Shown piece by piece: positions 1 to 9,195 of a DNA stretch of 35,103 bases. Under the pieces are notes generated by a model. The model made no database searches, had not been told where the DNA came from, and saw only the letters and a program-made list of their open reading frames with translations. Numbering within the stretch: the first letter of the stretch is position 1; each line of letters begins with the position of its first letter. This stretch comes from Microcaldota archaeon (GTDB lineage: Archaea > Micrarchaeota > Micrarchaeia > Micrarchaeales > CABMGC01): positions 38,075 through 73,177 of the forward strand of contig JAJZKW010000003.1 of NCBI GenBank assembly GCA_021803945.1, written 5' to 3'. Both the position numbers and the translations under genes were made by a program.

Positions 1-1364
1 TGCGGCACTGCCTTTATTTCGGTGTTCAGGGCAGTAAAGTTGCTGCTAAGTGCATTTATGTCAGAAGGCCTTGAAGAGAGCTGCGCGCTTAGCTGCGTCT
101 CGCGTATGCTGAGAGCTACTGCAGACTGCTGCGGCACGCTCGACTCAGATTCCAGCTCCAGTAGGAGCGCGGTGTTGTTCCTCGATGTCGAGACTGCTGA
201 GCTGTACGATGCATTCAGCTGAAGGTATACAGACTTCAGCGCTGCATACTGCCTTGCTATCGTGTTCGAGAGCTGCGTCATGTTCACTGTGGTATAGCTT
301 GTAAGCAGAAGTGTGTAGTTCGCATTGGCCGTGCTTAGCTTCGTGGCCAGAGTTGCATTGTTTATCTTCAGCAGGAGCGCTGCTGATCCTGAAGCTATGC
401 CGTTGTACCCTGAAAGGGTGGTGTTCAGTATCGCATTCATCTGCTTGAGCTCGTCGCTAGCCAGTATCACTGCCGTGTAGTTGTTCTCGTTGGTGCTTAT
501 TCCCTGCGCCATCGCATATATCTGGCTTGAGGAGAGAGTAAGCCCGTCTATCTTGTTCAGGTAGTTCTGCATGTTTCCAAGAATCGTGTAGTTGTATGTA
601 AGGAACTGGCAGAATCCAAGGGCTGAGCAGAACCATGGCTGGCTTGTCGCAGGCTTTGATGGCGAACAGAGCGCATAATTGGCGTTCTGCGGAGGGGGGA
701 ATACAGGGTTCTGGTAGAGCGATTGGGTTATTGAGGATATGTTGGCAAACGCCTTGTTGATGTTCGCTATGCCCTGCGCGCTGCCTGCATTAAGAAGCGC
801 TACTGAAGACATGTATAGCGATATATTGCTTTCTAGGTGCGAATAGTTTGACTGGAGCGTGCCTATGCCTATCTGGAACGACGACCCATACCCTACGCCT
901 GATAATACCTGTGCACACACTGGCACGGTCCTGCATGATTCGCAGAAGTTCTGCGAGGTGCACGATGCATTTGGCTGGTTCAGTCCGGTCTCCTGGAGGC
1001 AGTCTAGCAGTGGAGCTGAAGAGGATTTATTGTATGCCTGCAGCGATTTCAGGAGATAGGTAGTGTTGACATCCTTCAGGTTGGCCTTGACTATGGTAGC
1101 GGATATTATGCTCGATATAGAGGCCGGGTTTAGTACGAATGTGAAGCCTGAAGTGGCATTGATAAGCAGGTATGGGCTGTTTGAGCTGTATGCCAGGAGG
1201 TAGTTTCCATTATTGTAGGTTATGTTCACATACGTTAATGAGCTTATGACGGAATTCGAGATGTTGAAGCTTGAGAGGAACTGGTTCAGGGTATGCGGGC
1301 CTGCGGCATTCGCAGATCCGAATAAAGCCAGTAGAGCCATGACATAGTATATTCTGGCGTTCAT
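1..1364 (-). CDS. Partial (3' end off window) secreted/surface protein with signal peptide and Cys cluster
   Basis: Not in the ORF track because it runs off the left edge. Minus-strand frame is open from ATG at 1364 to position 1: MNARIYYVMALLALFGSANAAGPHTLNQFLSSFNIS... Signal peptide, many N-x-S/T sequons, Cys cluster CLQETGLNQPNASCTSQNFCESCRTVPVC. Confidence 0.85.
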   Translation of the reverse strand, partial: MNARIYYVMALLALFGSANAAGPHTLNQFLSSFNISNSVISSLTYVNITYNNGNYLLAYSSNSPYLLINATSGFTFVLNPASISSIISATIVKANLKDVNTTYLLKSLQAYNKSSSAPLLDCLQETGLNQPNASCTSQNFCESCRTVPVCAQVLSGVGYGSSFQIGIGTLQSNYSHLESNISLYMSSVALLNAGSAQGIANINKAFANISSITQSLYQNPVFPPPQNANYALCSPSKPATSQPWFCSALGFCQFLTYNYTILGNMQNYLNKIDGLTLSSSQIYAMAQGISTNENNYTAVILASDELKQMNAILNTTLSGYNGIASGSAALLLKINNATLATKLSTANANYTLLLTSYTTVNMTQLSNTIARQYAALKSVYLQLNASYSSAVSTSRNNTALLLELESESSVPQQSAVALSIRETQLSAQLSSRPSDINALSSNFTALNTEIKAVP

Positions 1365-1394
1365 TCAAACCCTGTTATAAGATGCTTATTCAAG

Positions 1395-1406
1395 CTTATA
1401 AATATT
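1395..1406 (-). promoter_or_regulatory. Putative archaeal TATA box for the 1..1364 gene
   Basis: Minus strand reads ...aaatatttataagcttg..., about 30-40 nt upstream of the ATG at 1364. Confidence 0.4.
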
Positions 1407-1515
1407 TCCATGTCCTTGCACGCTTGAAGGCATGCAGTTAGAAGCCTGGATGGAGAAAGGCTCACGCTGGAGGAAGATAAAAAGAAAAGGAAAAGAAGAT
1501 AAATAAAAAAAGAGA

Positions 1516-1536
1516 CGTGAAGCCGTCGGCTTCACG
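1516..1536 (-). terminator. Hairpin followed by T-run downstream of S-layer copy 1
   Basis: Minus strand CGTGAAGCC-GAC-GGCTTCACG (9-bp perfect stem, 3-nt loop) followed by TCTCTTTTTTTATTT. Confidence 0.6.
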
Positions 1537-1557
1537 AATCAACTAACGTTCTTGCGC

Positions 1558-4527
1558 TTACTTCACTGCGGCTGCCTGGAGCAGGTCGTTTATGAACTGG
1601 TTCCCTGCCTGCACTGTCTGGTTTGCCGTGTATCCAGCCACAAGTATGCGGTTTGTTCCGTATGCCTGAACCACTACAGAACCCGTGTTGAAGCTTGAAT
1701 TCAAGCTTGGGTTCTGCGCGAATACCTGCGCAGATACTGAGTTCACGAACTTGCTTCCCACCAATATGAGCGTTGCAGCGCTGTTTGCATTGCTGTCAAG
1801 CACTACCAGAGGCGTTGTCGCAGTGTTCAGCGATACTGGAACCACTGCCTGTGACACTGATGGAGTCGCAGTCACGTTCGCAAGGCCTGACACTGTGCAT
1901 GTTGAGGTCTTTACTGATACCCCTCCACATGTTGCAGTCACGTTGCTGACGGTAAGGTTGGAGAATCCAGGCACTGCCTGTCCTATTCCGACCGGTCCTA
2001 CGCTCTTCTCGCCTGATGTGCTGTTCACCACTGTTGAGGATGGGCTCACCACGAACTGCAGCGTGTCAACCACCTTTGCCATGTTTATTGTTACACTTGA
2101 AGGCGATATTGCTGCAACCTTGCTTCCGCGCTCTGTTACGAAGCCTGTTGGCGCATTCACAGTCGCCCCAGTGGATGCCTGGTAGGTCATGTTGTTCCTT
2201 GTGCCTGTTGCAGACTGGTTCAGCTGGAATGCAAAGTTCTGCGCTCCTCCTGTGGTGCTGTTCTGTATTCCGAATGACAGCGCATCCTGCGATGTTGTTG
2301 ATCCAGGGACGTTGTATTCAGGCACATTGACAGTGAAGTACTTCTGTGAGGTGGCTGGAACGCCATTTGGCTCAGTTGCAGCCGTCAAAGTAAGTCCTCC
2401 ACTTATCGATGGCTGGCCATTCTGTTGGTTGTATGTCACAGAAGGGTTTGTAGCTACCCACATGTACTGGTATCCAGACTTTGGATACAGAAGCACTGGA
2501 GCAATTGGCTGGTAGTTTGCAATTACGTTTGTTGTGGCTGTTGGAACTTGTCCTACTACTACGTTTGCAGCCAGGTATGGCAGCGCAGTGCTGAAGTACA
2601 TGTTAGTTATGTTGTAGAACGACTGAGACACTGGTAAGGTATTTGTTGCACCTGTACCAAGAGCATATACCTGCACTGACGTAGTTGAGGTCGACGTCGC
2701 TGTGTTGGACGCGTATCCAGTCAATGTCAATGTGACTGGAGAGGTTGACACTATTATGTTGGCGTTGCCAGCAGTCGAATATACGACTACGTTTGTCGGC
2801 AGTAGAGTGTTCCCTACGCCTACTGAGAACCCGTTGCCAGGTACGTTGAGCTCATATGGAGTCAGATCGTATGTCAGTGTGCTGCCGATCTGCCCTGCGT
2901 AGCTGAACGCATTCTGGATCTGGCTGGTCACTGTGAGCTCCTGTGCGGGTTGGTCTGTTATGTTTGTAGGCTTTGAGATTCCTGTTCCTGCAGTGCCTGT
3001 GTTCTGTATTGACAGGCCTCCCTGCGTGGACGCAGAGAACTGCAGAGGATCGTAGTTCGTTCCGAGAGTGTCTCCAACGAAGTTCACCTTGTATGCAGTG
3101 AAGTTCGGGGATACGAAGCTGAAGCTCTGTCCAGGCGTCAGGGTTGTAGGGGACTGGTTGTATATTACCAGGCTCTGCAACTGTGTTGCCTTGCTGCCTG
3201 CCGTTGAAGTCCCGTTTGTCCAGTATATGTATGACCTCCATCCTGGAGCATCTGTGGTGTTGAAGACCCCTCCGTTCGTTATGTTCACCACGTTGGAGTA
3301 GAGCTTCATCTTTGCCCACTTCTGGTATGCATAGAGTCCTGCGAAGGTCTGGTTGACGTTCACATAGACGTTGTGCTTACCCACAGAGAATTTGGTTATT
3401 GTGCGCGGCGAGAGCTGCGTAACGTTTGTCAGGTTTCCTGCGTAGTAGATGTCCACTGCTGCAGGGCTGATTCCGTTTGCAGGCTGACCCAAGTCTGTAA
3501 GCTGCACTGTGAAGTTGTTGCTGGTTATGTTGTGCCCTACGTATACTGTCTGGTACGGGGTCAGTGAGGCTGCAAGTGAAAGCGAGCCTCCTGCGACTGC
3601 ATTTGTAGATGATGTAGTAGCAGATGGGTTTGTGTATGCGAGTATTGTCCAGTTCCTTCCCAGGAGCTGTATTGCCGCATTGTTCACTGAATTTGTCCCT
3701 GTGCTCATCGCTCCGAGGGAACCGTAGTTGAATGGCTCTGTGATCGGTTTGTTGAATACCACCTGGTATGCACCGCCCACGTCGAAGACAGCGAATGTCT
3801 GCGATGGAACCGCATTCAGTTGCTGGTCATATACAGGGAATCCTGTTATCCAGAGATTCTCACTCTCGCCGTTAGGCCCGAAGTTGTTCAGCAATGAGGA
3901 GAGTTGCGCAGATGTTACTTGCAATAGGTTATCGAATCCACCTGAGGTGAATGTCGAGAAGCTTAGTCCCCCTCCGTTGTTGGAGGTAACCACAGTCCTC
4001 ACTGGAGGCGTTGCAGTCCCTGAATTGAACGGTGATGCCATTGGAGATGACTGTATTGCCAGAGGGTATGTCTCTGGGAATGCATAGTTGCCTGAACTCT
4101 GGAGCGTCTTTGTACTTGAAGGCGAACCGAGCTGCACTCCTCCGTTGAGCACTGATCCTATCAATGCGGTGAATGAGTACGATCCTGCAGGTCCTGTGAA
4201 TCCCCTCTCATTGAACCAGACCTGCTGGTTTGACAATGTGCATGAAGGAGTTGTCACAACGCACTTCACGTTGCTCAATCCTGTCGGGGTTGCTGTTACG
4301 TTTACACTTGTGAATGCAAGGTTTCCGAGCACTGCGGCGATGTTTGCTGCAACCACTCCGTCGCTAGGCTGTGCCTGCGAACCCACTACCACCTGAACTA
4401 CAGGTTGACCCTGGTTGTTCACTATTGGAATGTTGCTCCAGGTTACACCCCCTGATCCTGCGAATGCAAGACCCACTAACAAACTTGCTGCGACAGCTGC
4501 GATTCTCTTTGCGTTTATGGATTTCAT
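1558..4527 (-). CDS. S-layer protein paralog 1 (989 aa)
   Basis: Signal peptide MKSINAKRIAAVAASLLVGLAFAG. N-terminal pattern IPIVNNQGQPVVQVVVGSQAQPSDGVVAANIAAVLGNLAF and C-terminal pattern ATLILVGSKFVNSV...NRILVAGYTANQTVQAGNQFI resemble archaeal S_layer_N / S_layer_C domains. Rich in N-glycosylation sequons. Confidence 0.85.
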   Translation of the reverse strand: MKSINAKRIAAVAASLLVGLAFAGSGGVTWSNIPIVNNQGQPVVQVVVGSQAQPSDGVVAANIAAVLGNLAFTSVNVTATPTGLSNVKCVVTTPSCTLSNQQVWFNERGFTGPAGSYSFTALIGSVLNGGVQLGSPSSTKTLQSSGNYAFPETYPLAIQSSPMASPFNSGTATPPVRTVVTSNNGGGLSFSTFTSGGFDNLLQVTSAQLSSLLNNFGPNGESENLWITGFPVYDQQLNAVPSQTFAVFDVGGAYQVVFNKPITEPFNYGSLGAMSTGTNSVNNAAIQLLGRNWTILAYTNPSATTSSTNAVAGGSLSLAASLTPYQTVYVGHNITSNNFTVQLTDLGQPANGISPAAVDIYYAGNLTNVTQLSPRTITKFSVGKHNVYVNVNQTFAGLYAYQKWAKMKLYSNVVNITNGGVFNTTDAPGWRSYIYWTNGTSTAGSKATQLQSLVIYNQSPTTLTPGQSFSFVSPNFTAYKVNFVGDTLGTNYDPLQFSASTQGGLSIQNTGTAGTGISKPTNITDQPAQELTVTSQIQNAFSYAGQIGSTLTYDLTPYELNVPGNGFSVGVGNTLLPTNVVVYSTAGNANIIVSTSPVTLTLTGYASNTATSTSTTSVQVYALGTGATNTLPVSQSFYNITNMYFSTALPYLAANVVVGQVPTATTNVIANYQPIAPVLLYPKSGYQYMWVATNPSVTYNQQNGQPSISGGLTLTAATEPNGVPATSQKYFTVNVPEYNVPGSTTSQDALSFGIQNSTTGGAQNFAFQLNQSATGTRNNMTYQASTGATVNAPTGFVTERGSKVAAISPSSVTINMAKVVDTLQFVVSPSSTVVNSTSGEKSVGPVGIGQAVPGFSNLTVSNVTATCGGVSVKTSTCTVSGLANVTATPSVSQAVVPVSLNTATTPLVVLDSNANSAATLILVGSKFVNSVSAQVFAQNPSLNSSFNTGSVVVQAYGTNRILVAGYTANQTVQAGNQFINDLLQAAAVK

Positions 4528-4587
4528 TTCGATCCCTTAAAAATTTCTAAGTATAGTGTAATTCGGAAGATATTTAAATACTTCACA

Positions 4588-4609
4588 TTTGTTTAATATT
4601 TAATTTATA
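4588..4609 (-). promoter_or_regulatory. 22-nt AT-rich element conserved upstream of both S-layer genes
   Basis: tttgtttaatatttaatttata is identical at 4588..4609 and 8521..8542, inside otherwise diverged upstream DNA. Confidence 0.5.
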
Positions 4610-5014
4610 GGACATTGCCAAATATACGTTGATTGGTGTACTGGCCTTCTCTTTTAGACGAAGCGCTTCGACGGAAGGCGGATTTGCATGTATTTGATCT
4701 ATCTTGAAGGCCTTTGGCATTACGTCTTTCTTCTTGGTATGATGGTCATGATAGTTATGACCCGCTTGAAGGCCTTGGCCGCTTATGCTGCTTAGGCCTA
4801 AACGACAGGATGTGGCTTTATAGCTTATGTCCCTTGTCATATGCTCATTCCTATGCAGATCATAAATCAGGGCCAACAAGGAAAGTCACCCTGCAATGTA
4901 CGTTATCTGCGCAGTCGTACGATGAAGAGAAGGTAGTCAAAACAGCTAAGCAGGCCCTATCTAAGCAGATCCCGCATATTAGTATATATAATAGGGTAAT
5001 GGGAAGATGAGAGA

Positions 5015-5035
5015 CGTGAAGCCGTCGGCTTCACG
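5015..5035 (-). other. Hairpin downstream of S-layer copy 2, without T-run
   Basis: Same 9-bp stem as 1516..1536, but minus strand continues TCTCATCTTCCC rather than poly-T. Confidence 0.6.
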
Positions 5036-5056
5036 AATCAACTAACGTCCGTGCGC

Positions 5057-8000
5057 TTACTTCACTGCGGCTGCCTGGAGCAGGTCGTTTATGAACTGGT
5101 TCCCTGCCTGCACTGTCTGGTTTGCAGTGTATCCAGCCACAAGTATGCGGTTTGTTCCGTATGCCTGAACCACTACAGAACCCGTGTTGAAGCTTGAATT
5201 CAAGCTTGGGTTCTGCGCGAATACCTGCGCAGATACTGAGTTCACGAACTTGCTTCCCACCAGTATGAGCGTTGCAGCGCTGTTTGCATTGCTGTCAAGC
5301 ACTACCAGAGGCGTTGTTGCAGTGTTCAATGAGACTGGAACTACTGCCTGCGACACTGATGGAGTCGCAGTGACGTTCGGGCTTGATATTGTGCATACCG
5401 AAGTCTTTACCGAGATCCCTCCGCACGTTGCGGTTACGTTGCTCACTGTGAGGTTGGAGAATCCAGGCACTGCCTGGCCTATTCCGACCGGCCCTACGCT
5501 CTTCTCGCCTGATGTGCTGTTCACCACTGTTGCAGATGGGCTCACCACGAACTGCAGCGTGTCAACCACCTTTGCCATGTTTATTGTTACACTTGAAGGG
5601 GATATTGCTGCAACCTTGCTTCCGCGCTCTGTTACGAAGCCTGTTGGCGCATTCACTGTCACTCCTGTAGACGACTGGTAGGTCATGTTGTTCCTTGTGC
5701 CTGTTGCAGACTGGTTCAACTGGAACCCGAAGTTCTGCGCTCCTCCTGTCGTGCTGTTCTGTATTCCGAATGACAGCGCATCCTGGGATGTTGTTGATCC
5801 AGGGACGTTGTATTCAGGCACATTGACAGTGAAGTACTTCTGCGAGGTGGCTGGAACGCCATTTGGTGCAGTTGCAGCCGTCAAGGTAAGTCCTCCGCTT
5901 ATCGATGGTTGGCCATTCTGTTGGTTGTATGTCACAGAAGGACTTGTAGCTACCCACATGTACTGGTATCCGGACTTTGGATACAGAAGCACTGGACTGA
6001 TTGGCTGGTAGTTTGCAATTACGTTTGTTGTGGCTGTTGGAACTTGTCCTACTACTACGTTTGCAGCCAGGTATGGCAGCGCAGTGCTGAAGTACATGTT
6101 AGTTATGTTGTAGAACGACTGGGACACTGGCAGGGTGCTTCCTGGAAGTGACGATACAGTAGTGCTGGCAGTTATAGTGTTGGTTGCATATGATGCCGGG
6201 GCCGAATTGTGCGCTACCCCGTTAAATGTCTGCGTTATTGTGGCTGTTATTGAAGGCGATGCAGGGTTGCCTGTCAGTCCTGATAGGGTTATTGCAGTTA
6301 TATTGTAGAAGTTTCCTGCAGTTGACGACAAGGTCTGGGGGGTTGTTGCTGACGTTATGGAGTAGGTCTGTGTCTGTGCTGCTCCTGGCACTGCGTACAC
6401 AGTATTGGATGCAGGCGTAGTTATGGAATTTCCTGTTATTGCTACTGAAAGCGGATGTGTTCCTGAAATCCATGAATACGAGCCGCTGAGAGACAATTGC
6501 AGGGTGTTAGACCCGGATTCAGTGTCGTTTATTGCGTTGGCAGATATTGAGAATGATGACGATGATGCTACGCTGCCTCCAAGGTTAGATACCTGCACTG
6601 ACGTAGTTGAGGTCGACGTCGCTGTGTTGGACGCGTATCCAGTCAATGTCAATGTGACTGGAGAGGTTGACACTATTATGTTGGCGTTGCCAGCAGTCGA
6701 ATATACGACTACGTTTGTCGGCAGTAGAGTGTTCCCTACGCCTACTGAGAACCCGTTGCCAGGTACGTTGAGCTCATATGGAGTCAGATCGTATGTCAGT
6801 GTGCTGCCGATCTGCCCTGCGTAGCTGAACGCATTCTGGATCTGGCTGGTCACTGTGAGCTCCTGTGCGGGTTGGTCTGTTATGTTTGTAGGCTTTGAGA
6901 TTCCTGTTCCTGCAGTGCCTGTGTTCTGTATTGACAGGCCTCCCTGCGTGGACGCAGAGAACTGCAGAGGATCGTAGTTCGTTCCGAGAGTGTCTCCAAC
7001 GAAGTTCACCTTGTATGCAGTGAAGTTCGGGGATACGAAGCTGAAGCTCTGTCCAGGCGTCAGGGTTGTAGGGGACTGGTTGTATATTACCAGGCTCTGC
7101 AACTGTGTTGCCTTGCTGCCTGCCGTTGAAGTCCCGTTTGTCCAGTATATGTATGACCTCCATCCTGGAGCATCTGTGGTGTTGAAGACCCCTCCGTTCG
7201 TTATGTTCACCACGTTGGAGTAGAGCTTCATCTTTGCCCACTTCTGGTATGCATAGAGTCCTGCGAAGGTCTGGTTGACGTTCACATAGACGTTGTGCTT
7301 ACCCACAGAGAATTTGGTTATTGTGCGCGGCGAGAGCTGCGTAACGTTTGTCAGGTTTCCTGCGTAGTAGATGTCCACTGCTGCAGGGCTGATTCCGTTT
7401 GCAGGCTGACCCAAGTCTGTAAGCTGCACTGTGAAGTTGTTGCTGGTTATGTTGTGCCCTACGTATACTGTCTGGTACGGGGTCAGTGAGGCTGCAAGTG
7501 AAAGCGAGCCTCCTGCGACTGCATTTGTAGATGATGTAGTAGCAGATGGGTTTGTGTATGCGAGTATTGTCCAGTTCCTTCCCAGGAGCTGTATTGCCGC
7601 ATTGTTCACTGAATTTGTCCCTGTGCTCATCGCTCCGAGGGAACCGTAGTTGAATGGCTCTGTGATCGGTTTGTTGAATACCACCTGGTATGCACCGCCC
7701 ACGTCGAAGACAGCGAATGTCTGCGATGGAACCGCATTCAGTTGCTGGTCATATACAGGGAATCCTGTTATCCAGAGATTCTCACTCTCGCCGTTAGGCC
7801 CGAAGTTGTTCAGCAATGAGGAGAGTTGCGCAGATGTTACTTGCAATAGGTTATCGAATCCACCTGAGGTGAATGTCGAGAAGCTTAGTCCCCCTCCGTT
7901 GTTGGAGGTAACCACAGTCCTCACTGGAGGCGTTGCAGTCCCTGAATTGAACGGTGATGCCATTGGAGATGACTGTATTGCCAGAGGGTATGTCTCTGGG

Positions 8001-8449
8001 AATGCATAGTTGCCTGAACTCTGGAGCGTCTTTGTACTTGAAGGCGAACCGAGCTGCACTCCTCCGTTGAGCACTGATCCTATCAATGCGGTGAATGAGT
8101 ACGATCCTGCAGGTCCTGTGAATCCCCTCTCATTGAACCAGACCTGCTGGTTTGACAATGTGCATGAAGGAGTTGTCACAACGCACTTCACGTTGCTCAA
8201 TCCTGTCGGGGTTGCTGTTACGTTTACACTTGTGAATGCAAGGTTTCCGAGCACTGCGGCGATGTTTGCTGCAACCACTCCGTCGCTAGGCTGTGCCTGC
8301 GAACCCACTACCACCTGAACTACAGGTTGGCCCTGGTTGTTCACTATTGGAATGTTGCTCCAAGTTACACCTCCTGATCCTGCGAATGCAAGACCCACTA
8401 ACAAACTTGCTGCGACAGCTGCGATTCTCTTTGCGTTTATGGATTTCAT
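5057..8449 (-). CDS. S-layer protein paralog 2 (1130 aa)
   Basis: First ~620 aa identical to paralog 1. Carries an extra cassette SNLGGSVASSSSFSIS...TTVSSLPGS where paralog 1 has YALGTGATNT. Same C-terminal S-layer-like domain. Confidence 0.85.
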   Translation of the reverse strand: MKSINAKRIAAVAASLLVGLAFAGSGGVTWSNIPIVNNQGQPVVQVVVGSQAQPSDGVVAANIAAVLGNLAFTSVNVTATPTGLSNVKCVVTTPSCTLSNQQVWFNERGFTGPAGSYSFTALIGSVLNGGVQLGSPSSTKTLQSSGNYAFPETYPLAIQSSPMASPFNSGTATPPVRTVVTSNNGGGLSFSTFTSGGFDNLLQVTSAQLSSLLNNFGPNGESENLWITGFPVYDQQLNAVPSQTFAVFDVGGAYQVVFNKPITEPFNYGSLGAMSTGTNSVNNAAIQLLGRNWTILAYTNPSATTSSTNAVAGGSLSLAASLTPYQTVYVGHNITSNNFTVQLTDLGQPANGISPAAVDIYYAGNLTNVTQLSPRTITKFSVGKHNVYVNVNQTFAGLYAYQKWAKMKLYSNVVNITNGGVFNTTDAPGWRSYIYWTNGTSTAGSKATQLQSLVIYNQSPTTLTPGQSFSFVSPNFTAYKVNFVGDTLGTNYDPLQFSASTQGGLSIQNTGTAGTGISKPTNITDQPAQELTVTSQIQNAFSYAGQIGSTLTYDLTPYELNVPGNGFSVGVGNTLLPTNVVVYSTAGNANIIVSTSPVTLTLTGYASNTATSTSTTSVQVSNLGGSVASSSSFSISANAINDTESGSNTLQLSLSGSYSWISGTHPLSVAITGNSITTPASNTVYAVPGAAQTQTYSITSATTPQTLSSTAGNFYNITAITLSGLTGNPASPSITATITQTFNGVAHNSAPASYATNTITASTTVSSLPGSTLPVSQSFYNITNMYFSTALPYLAANVVVGQVPTATTNVIANYQPISPVLLYPKSGYQYMWVATSPSVTYNQQNGQPSISGGLTLTAATAPNGVPATSQKYFTVNVPEYNVPGSTTSQDALSFGIQNSTTGGAQNFGFQLNQSATGTRNNMTYQSSTGVTVNAPTGFVTERGSKVAAISPSSVTINMAKVVDTLQFVVSPSATVVNSTSGEKSVGPVGIGQAVPGFSNLTVSNVTATCGGISVKTSVCTISSPNVTATPSVSQAVVPVSLNTATTPLVVLDSNANSAATLILVGSKFVNSVSAQVFAQNPSLNSSFNTGSVVVQAYGTNRILVAGYTANQTVQAGNQFINDLLQAAAVK

Positions 8450-8497
8450 TTGGATTCCCTTGTAATTTTTAAATTGTTTCCCTGTATAGTATATTAG

Positions 8498-9049
8498 TTA
8501 AGTTATTAAAATAGCATCAGTTTGTTTAATATTTAATTTATATATTGCTCTGTGCATTCGTTGATATGTATACATGACTTCTCCGAAAGACGAAGCGCTC
8601 CTGGTGGAGGCAGAAGGAGAATTATCGAGCCCTGCCCAGCTGACTTTCTCGTATTGCTCAAGTTTTTCTACGTCATCCCATACAAGAACTTCGCCTGGGA
8701 CTTTGCTTATCGAACTTAGAACTGGAGAGCCGTTATCCATCCTCCTGTAAGGCGCAATGATATTGTAATTTTTGGCATCGGCATCTTGAAGGCATCGGGC
8801 CAGTTCGTTAGGGGGCGTCTTGATCCATATATCGGAATCCAACCACAACATTCTTGAGGAATCTTTCTTGAGATTTTCCTTTGCGAGTTTAAGAATCAAG
8901 TCTCTTCCGCCGCATATATTTGTACCTATCCCATAAGCAAATACCGGATCCTTTTTGATAATCTTCAATGCAGCACAAACGTCCGAGATTGTTCTGCCTA
9001 TCATATATTCGTTTTTTGCAGGTATCCCTATTACAAGAGGCTCATCCAT
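8498..9049 (-). pseudogene. Truncated glycosyltransferase-like protein (GT-A-like), 3' end replaced by S-layer upstream DNA
   Basis: IGIPAKNEYMIGRTISDV...MLWLDSDIWIKTPPNELARCLQDADAKNYNIIAPYRR resembles GT2-like proteins. The last ~35 codons lie in DNA homologous to 4588..4690. Confidence 0.5.
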
Positions 9050-9195
9050 AATCTTACTCCGTCTCGCAATAATAGGACTGCAAAAAGTTAATTAAACTGC
9101 AACTCGGCGCTCGTCATGACTGGGAGACTCGGCGCCTCAGGAGCGCGAAGAGCGGAAGGTATAAAATCAGTCAATGCATAATACCCTGGATTATC

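Larger units (their letters stand above)
1511..4690. repeat. Tandem duplication unit, copy 1 (S-layer gene plus 3' hairpin and part of upstream region)
   Basis: Homologous to ~5010..8610. 2667..~4408 looks identical to 6589..~8330 (offset 3922). Flanks are diverged. Confidence 0.9.
5010..8610. repeat. Tandem duplication unit, copy 2
   Basis: Left boundary at shared agagacgtgaagccgtcggcttcacgaatcaactaacgt. Right-end homology fades after agacgaagcgct (about 8587..8600). Confidence 0.85.

Noticed and set aside
1685-4396. Many plus-strand ORFs antisense to the S-layer genes (e.g. 1685..2185, 3728..4087, 4088..4396)
   Set aside because: They are mirror frames of a long biased minus-strand CDS, repeat identically in both copies, and have no recognisable domains.
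4659-4670. Palindrome cgaagcgcttcg
   Set aside because: The palindrome is not conserved in the second copy (agacgaagcgctcctg), so there is no support for function.
4714-5010. ORFs between the S-layer genes (4714..5010 +, 4583..4879 -)
   Set aside because: No recognisable family; region looks like decayed duplicated intergenic DNA. The minus ORF's end is homologous to the other copy's upstream region, so likely remnant rather than a gene.
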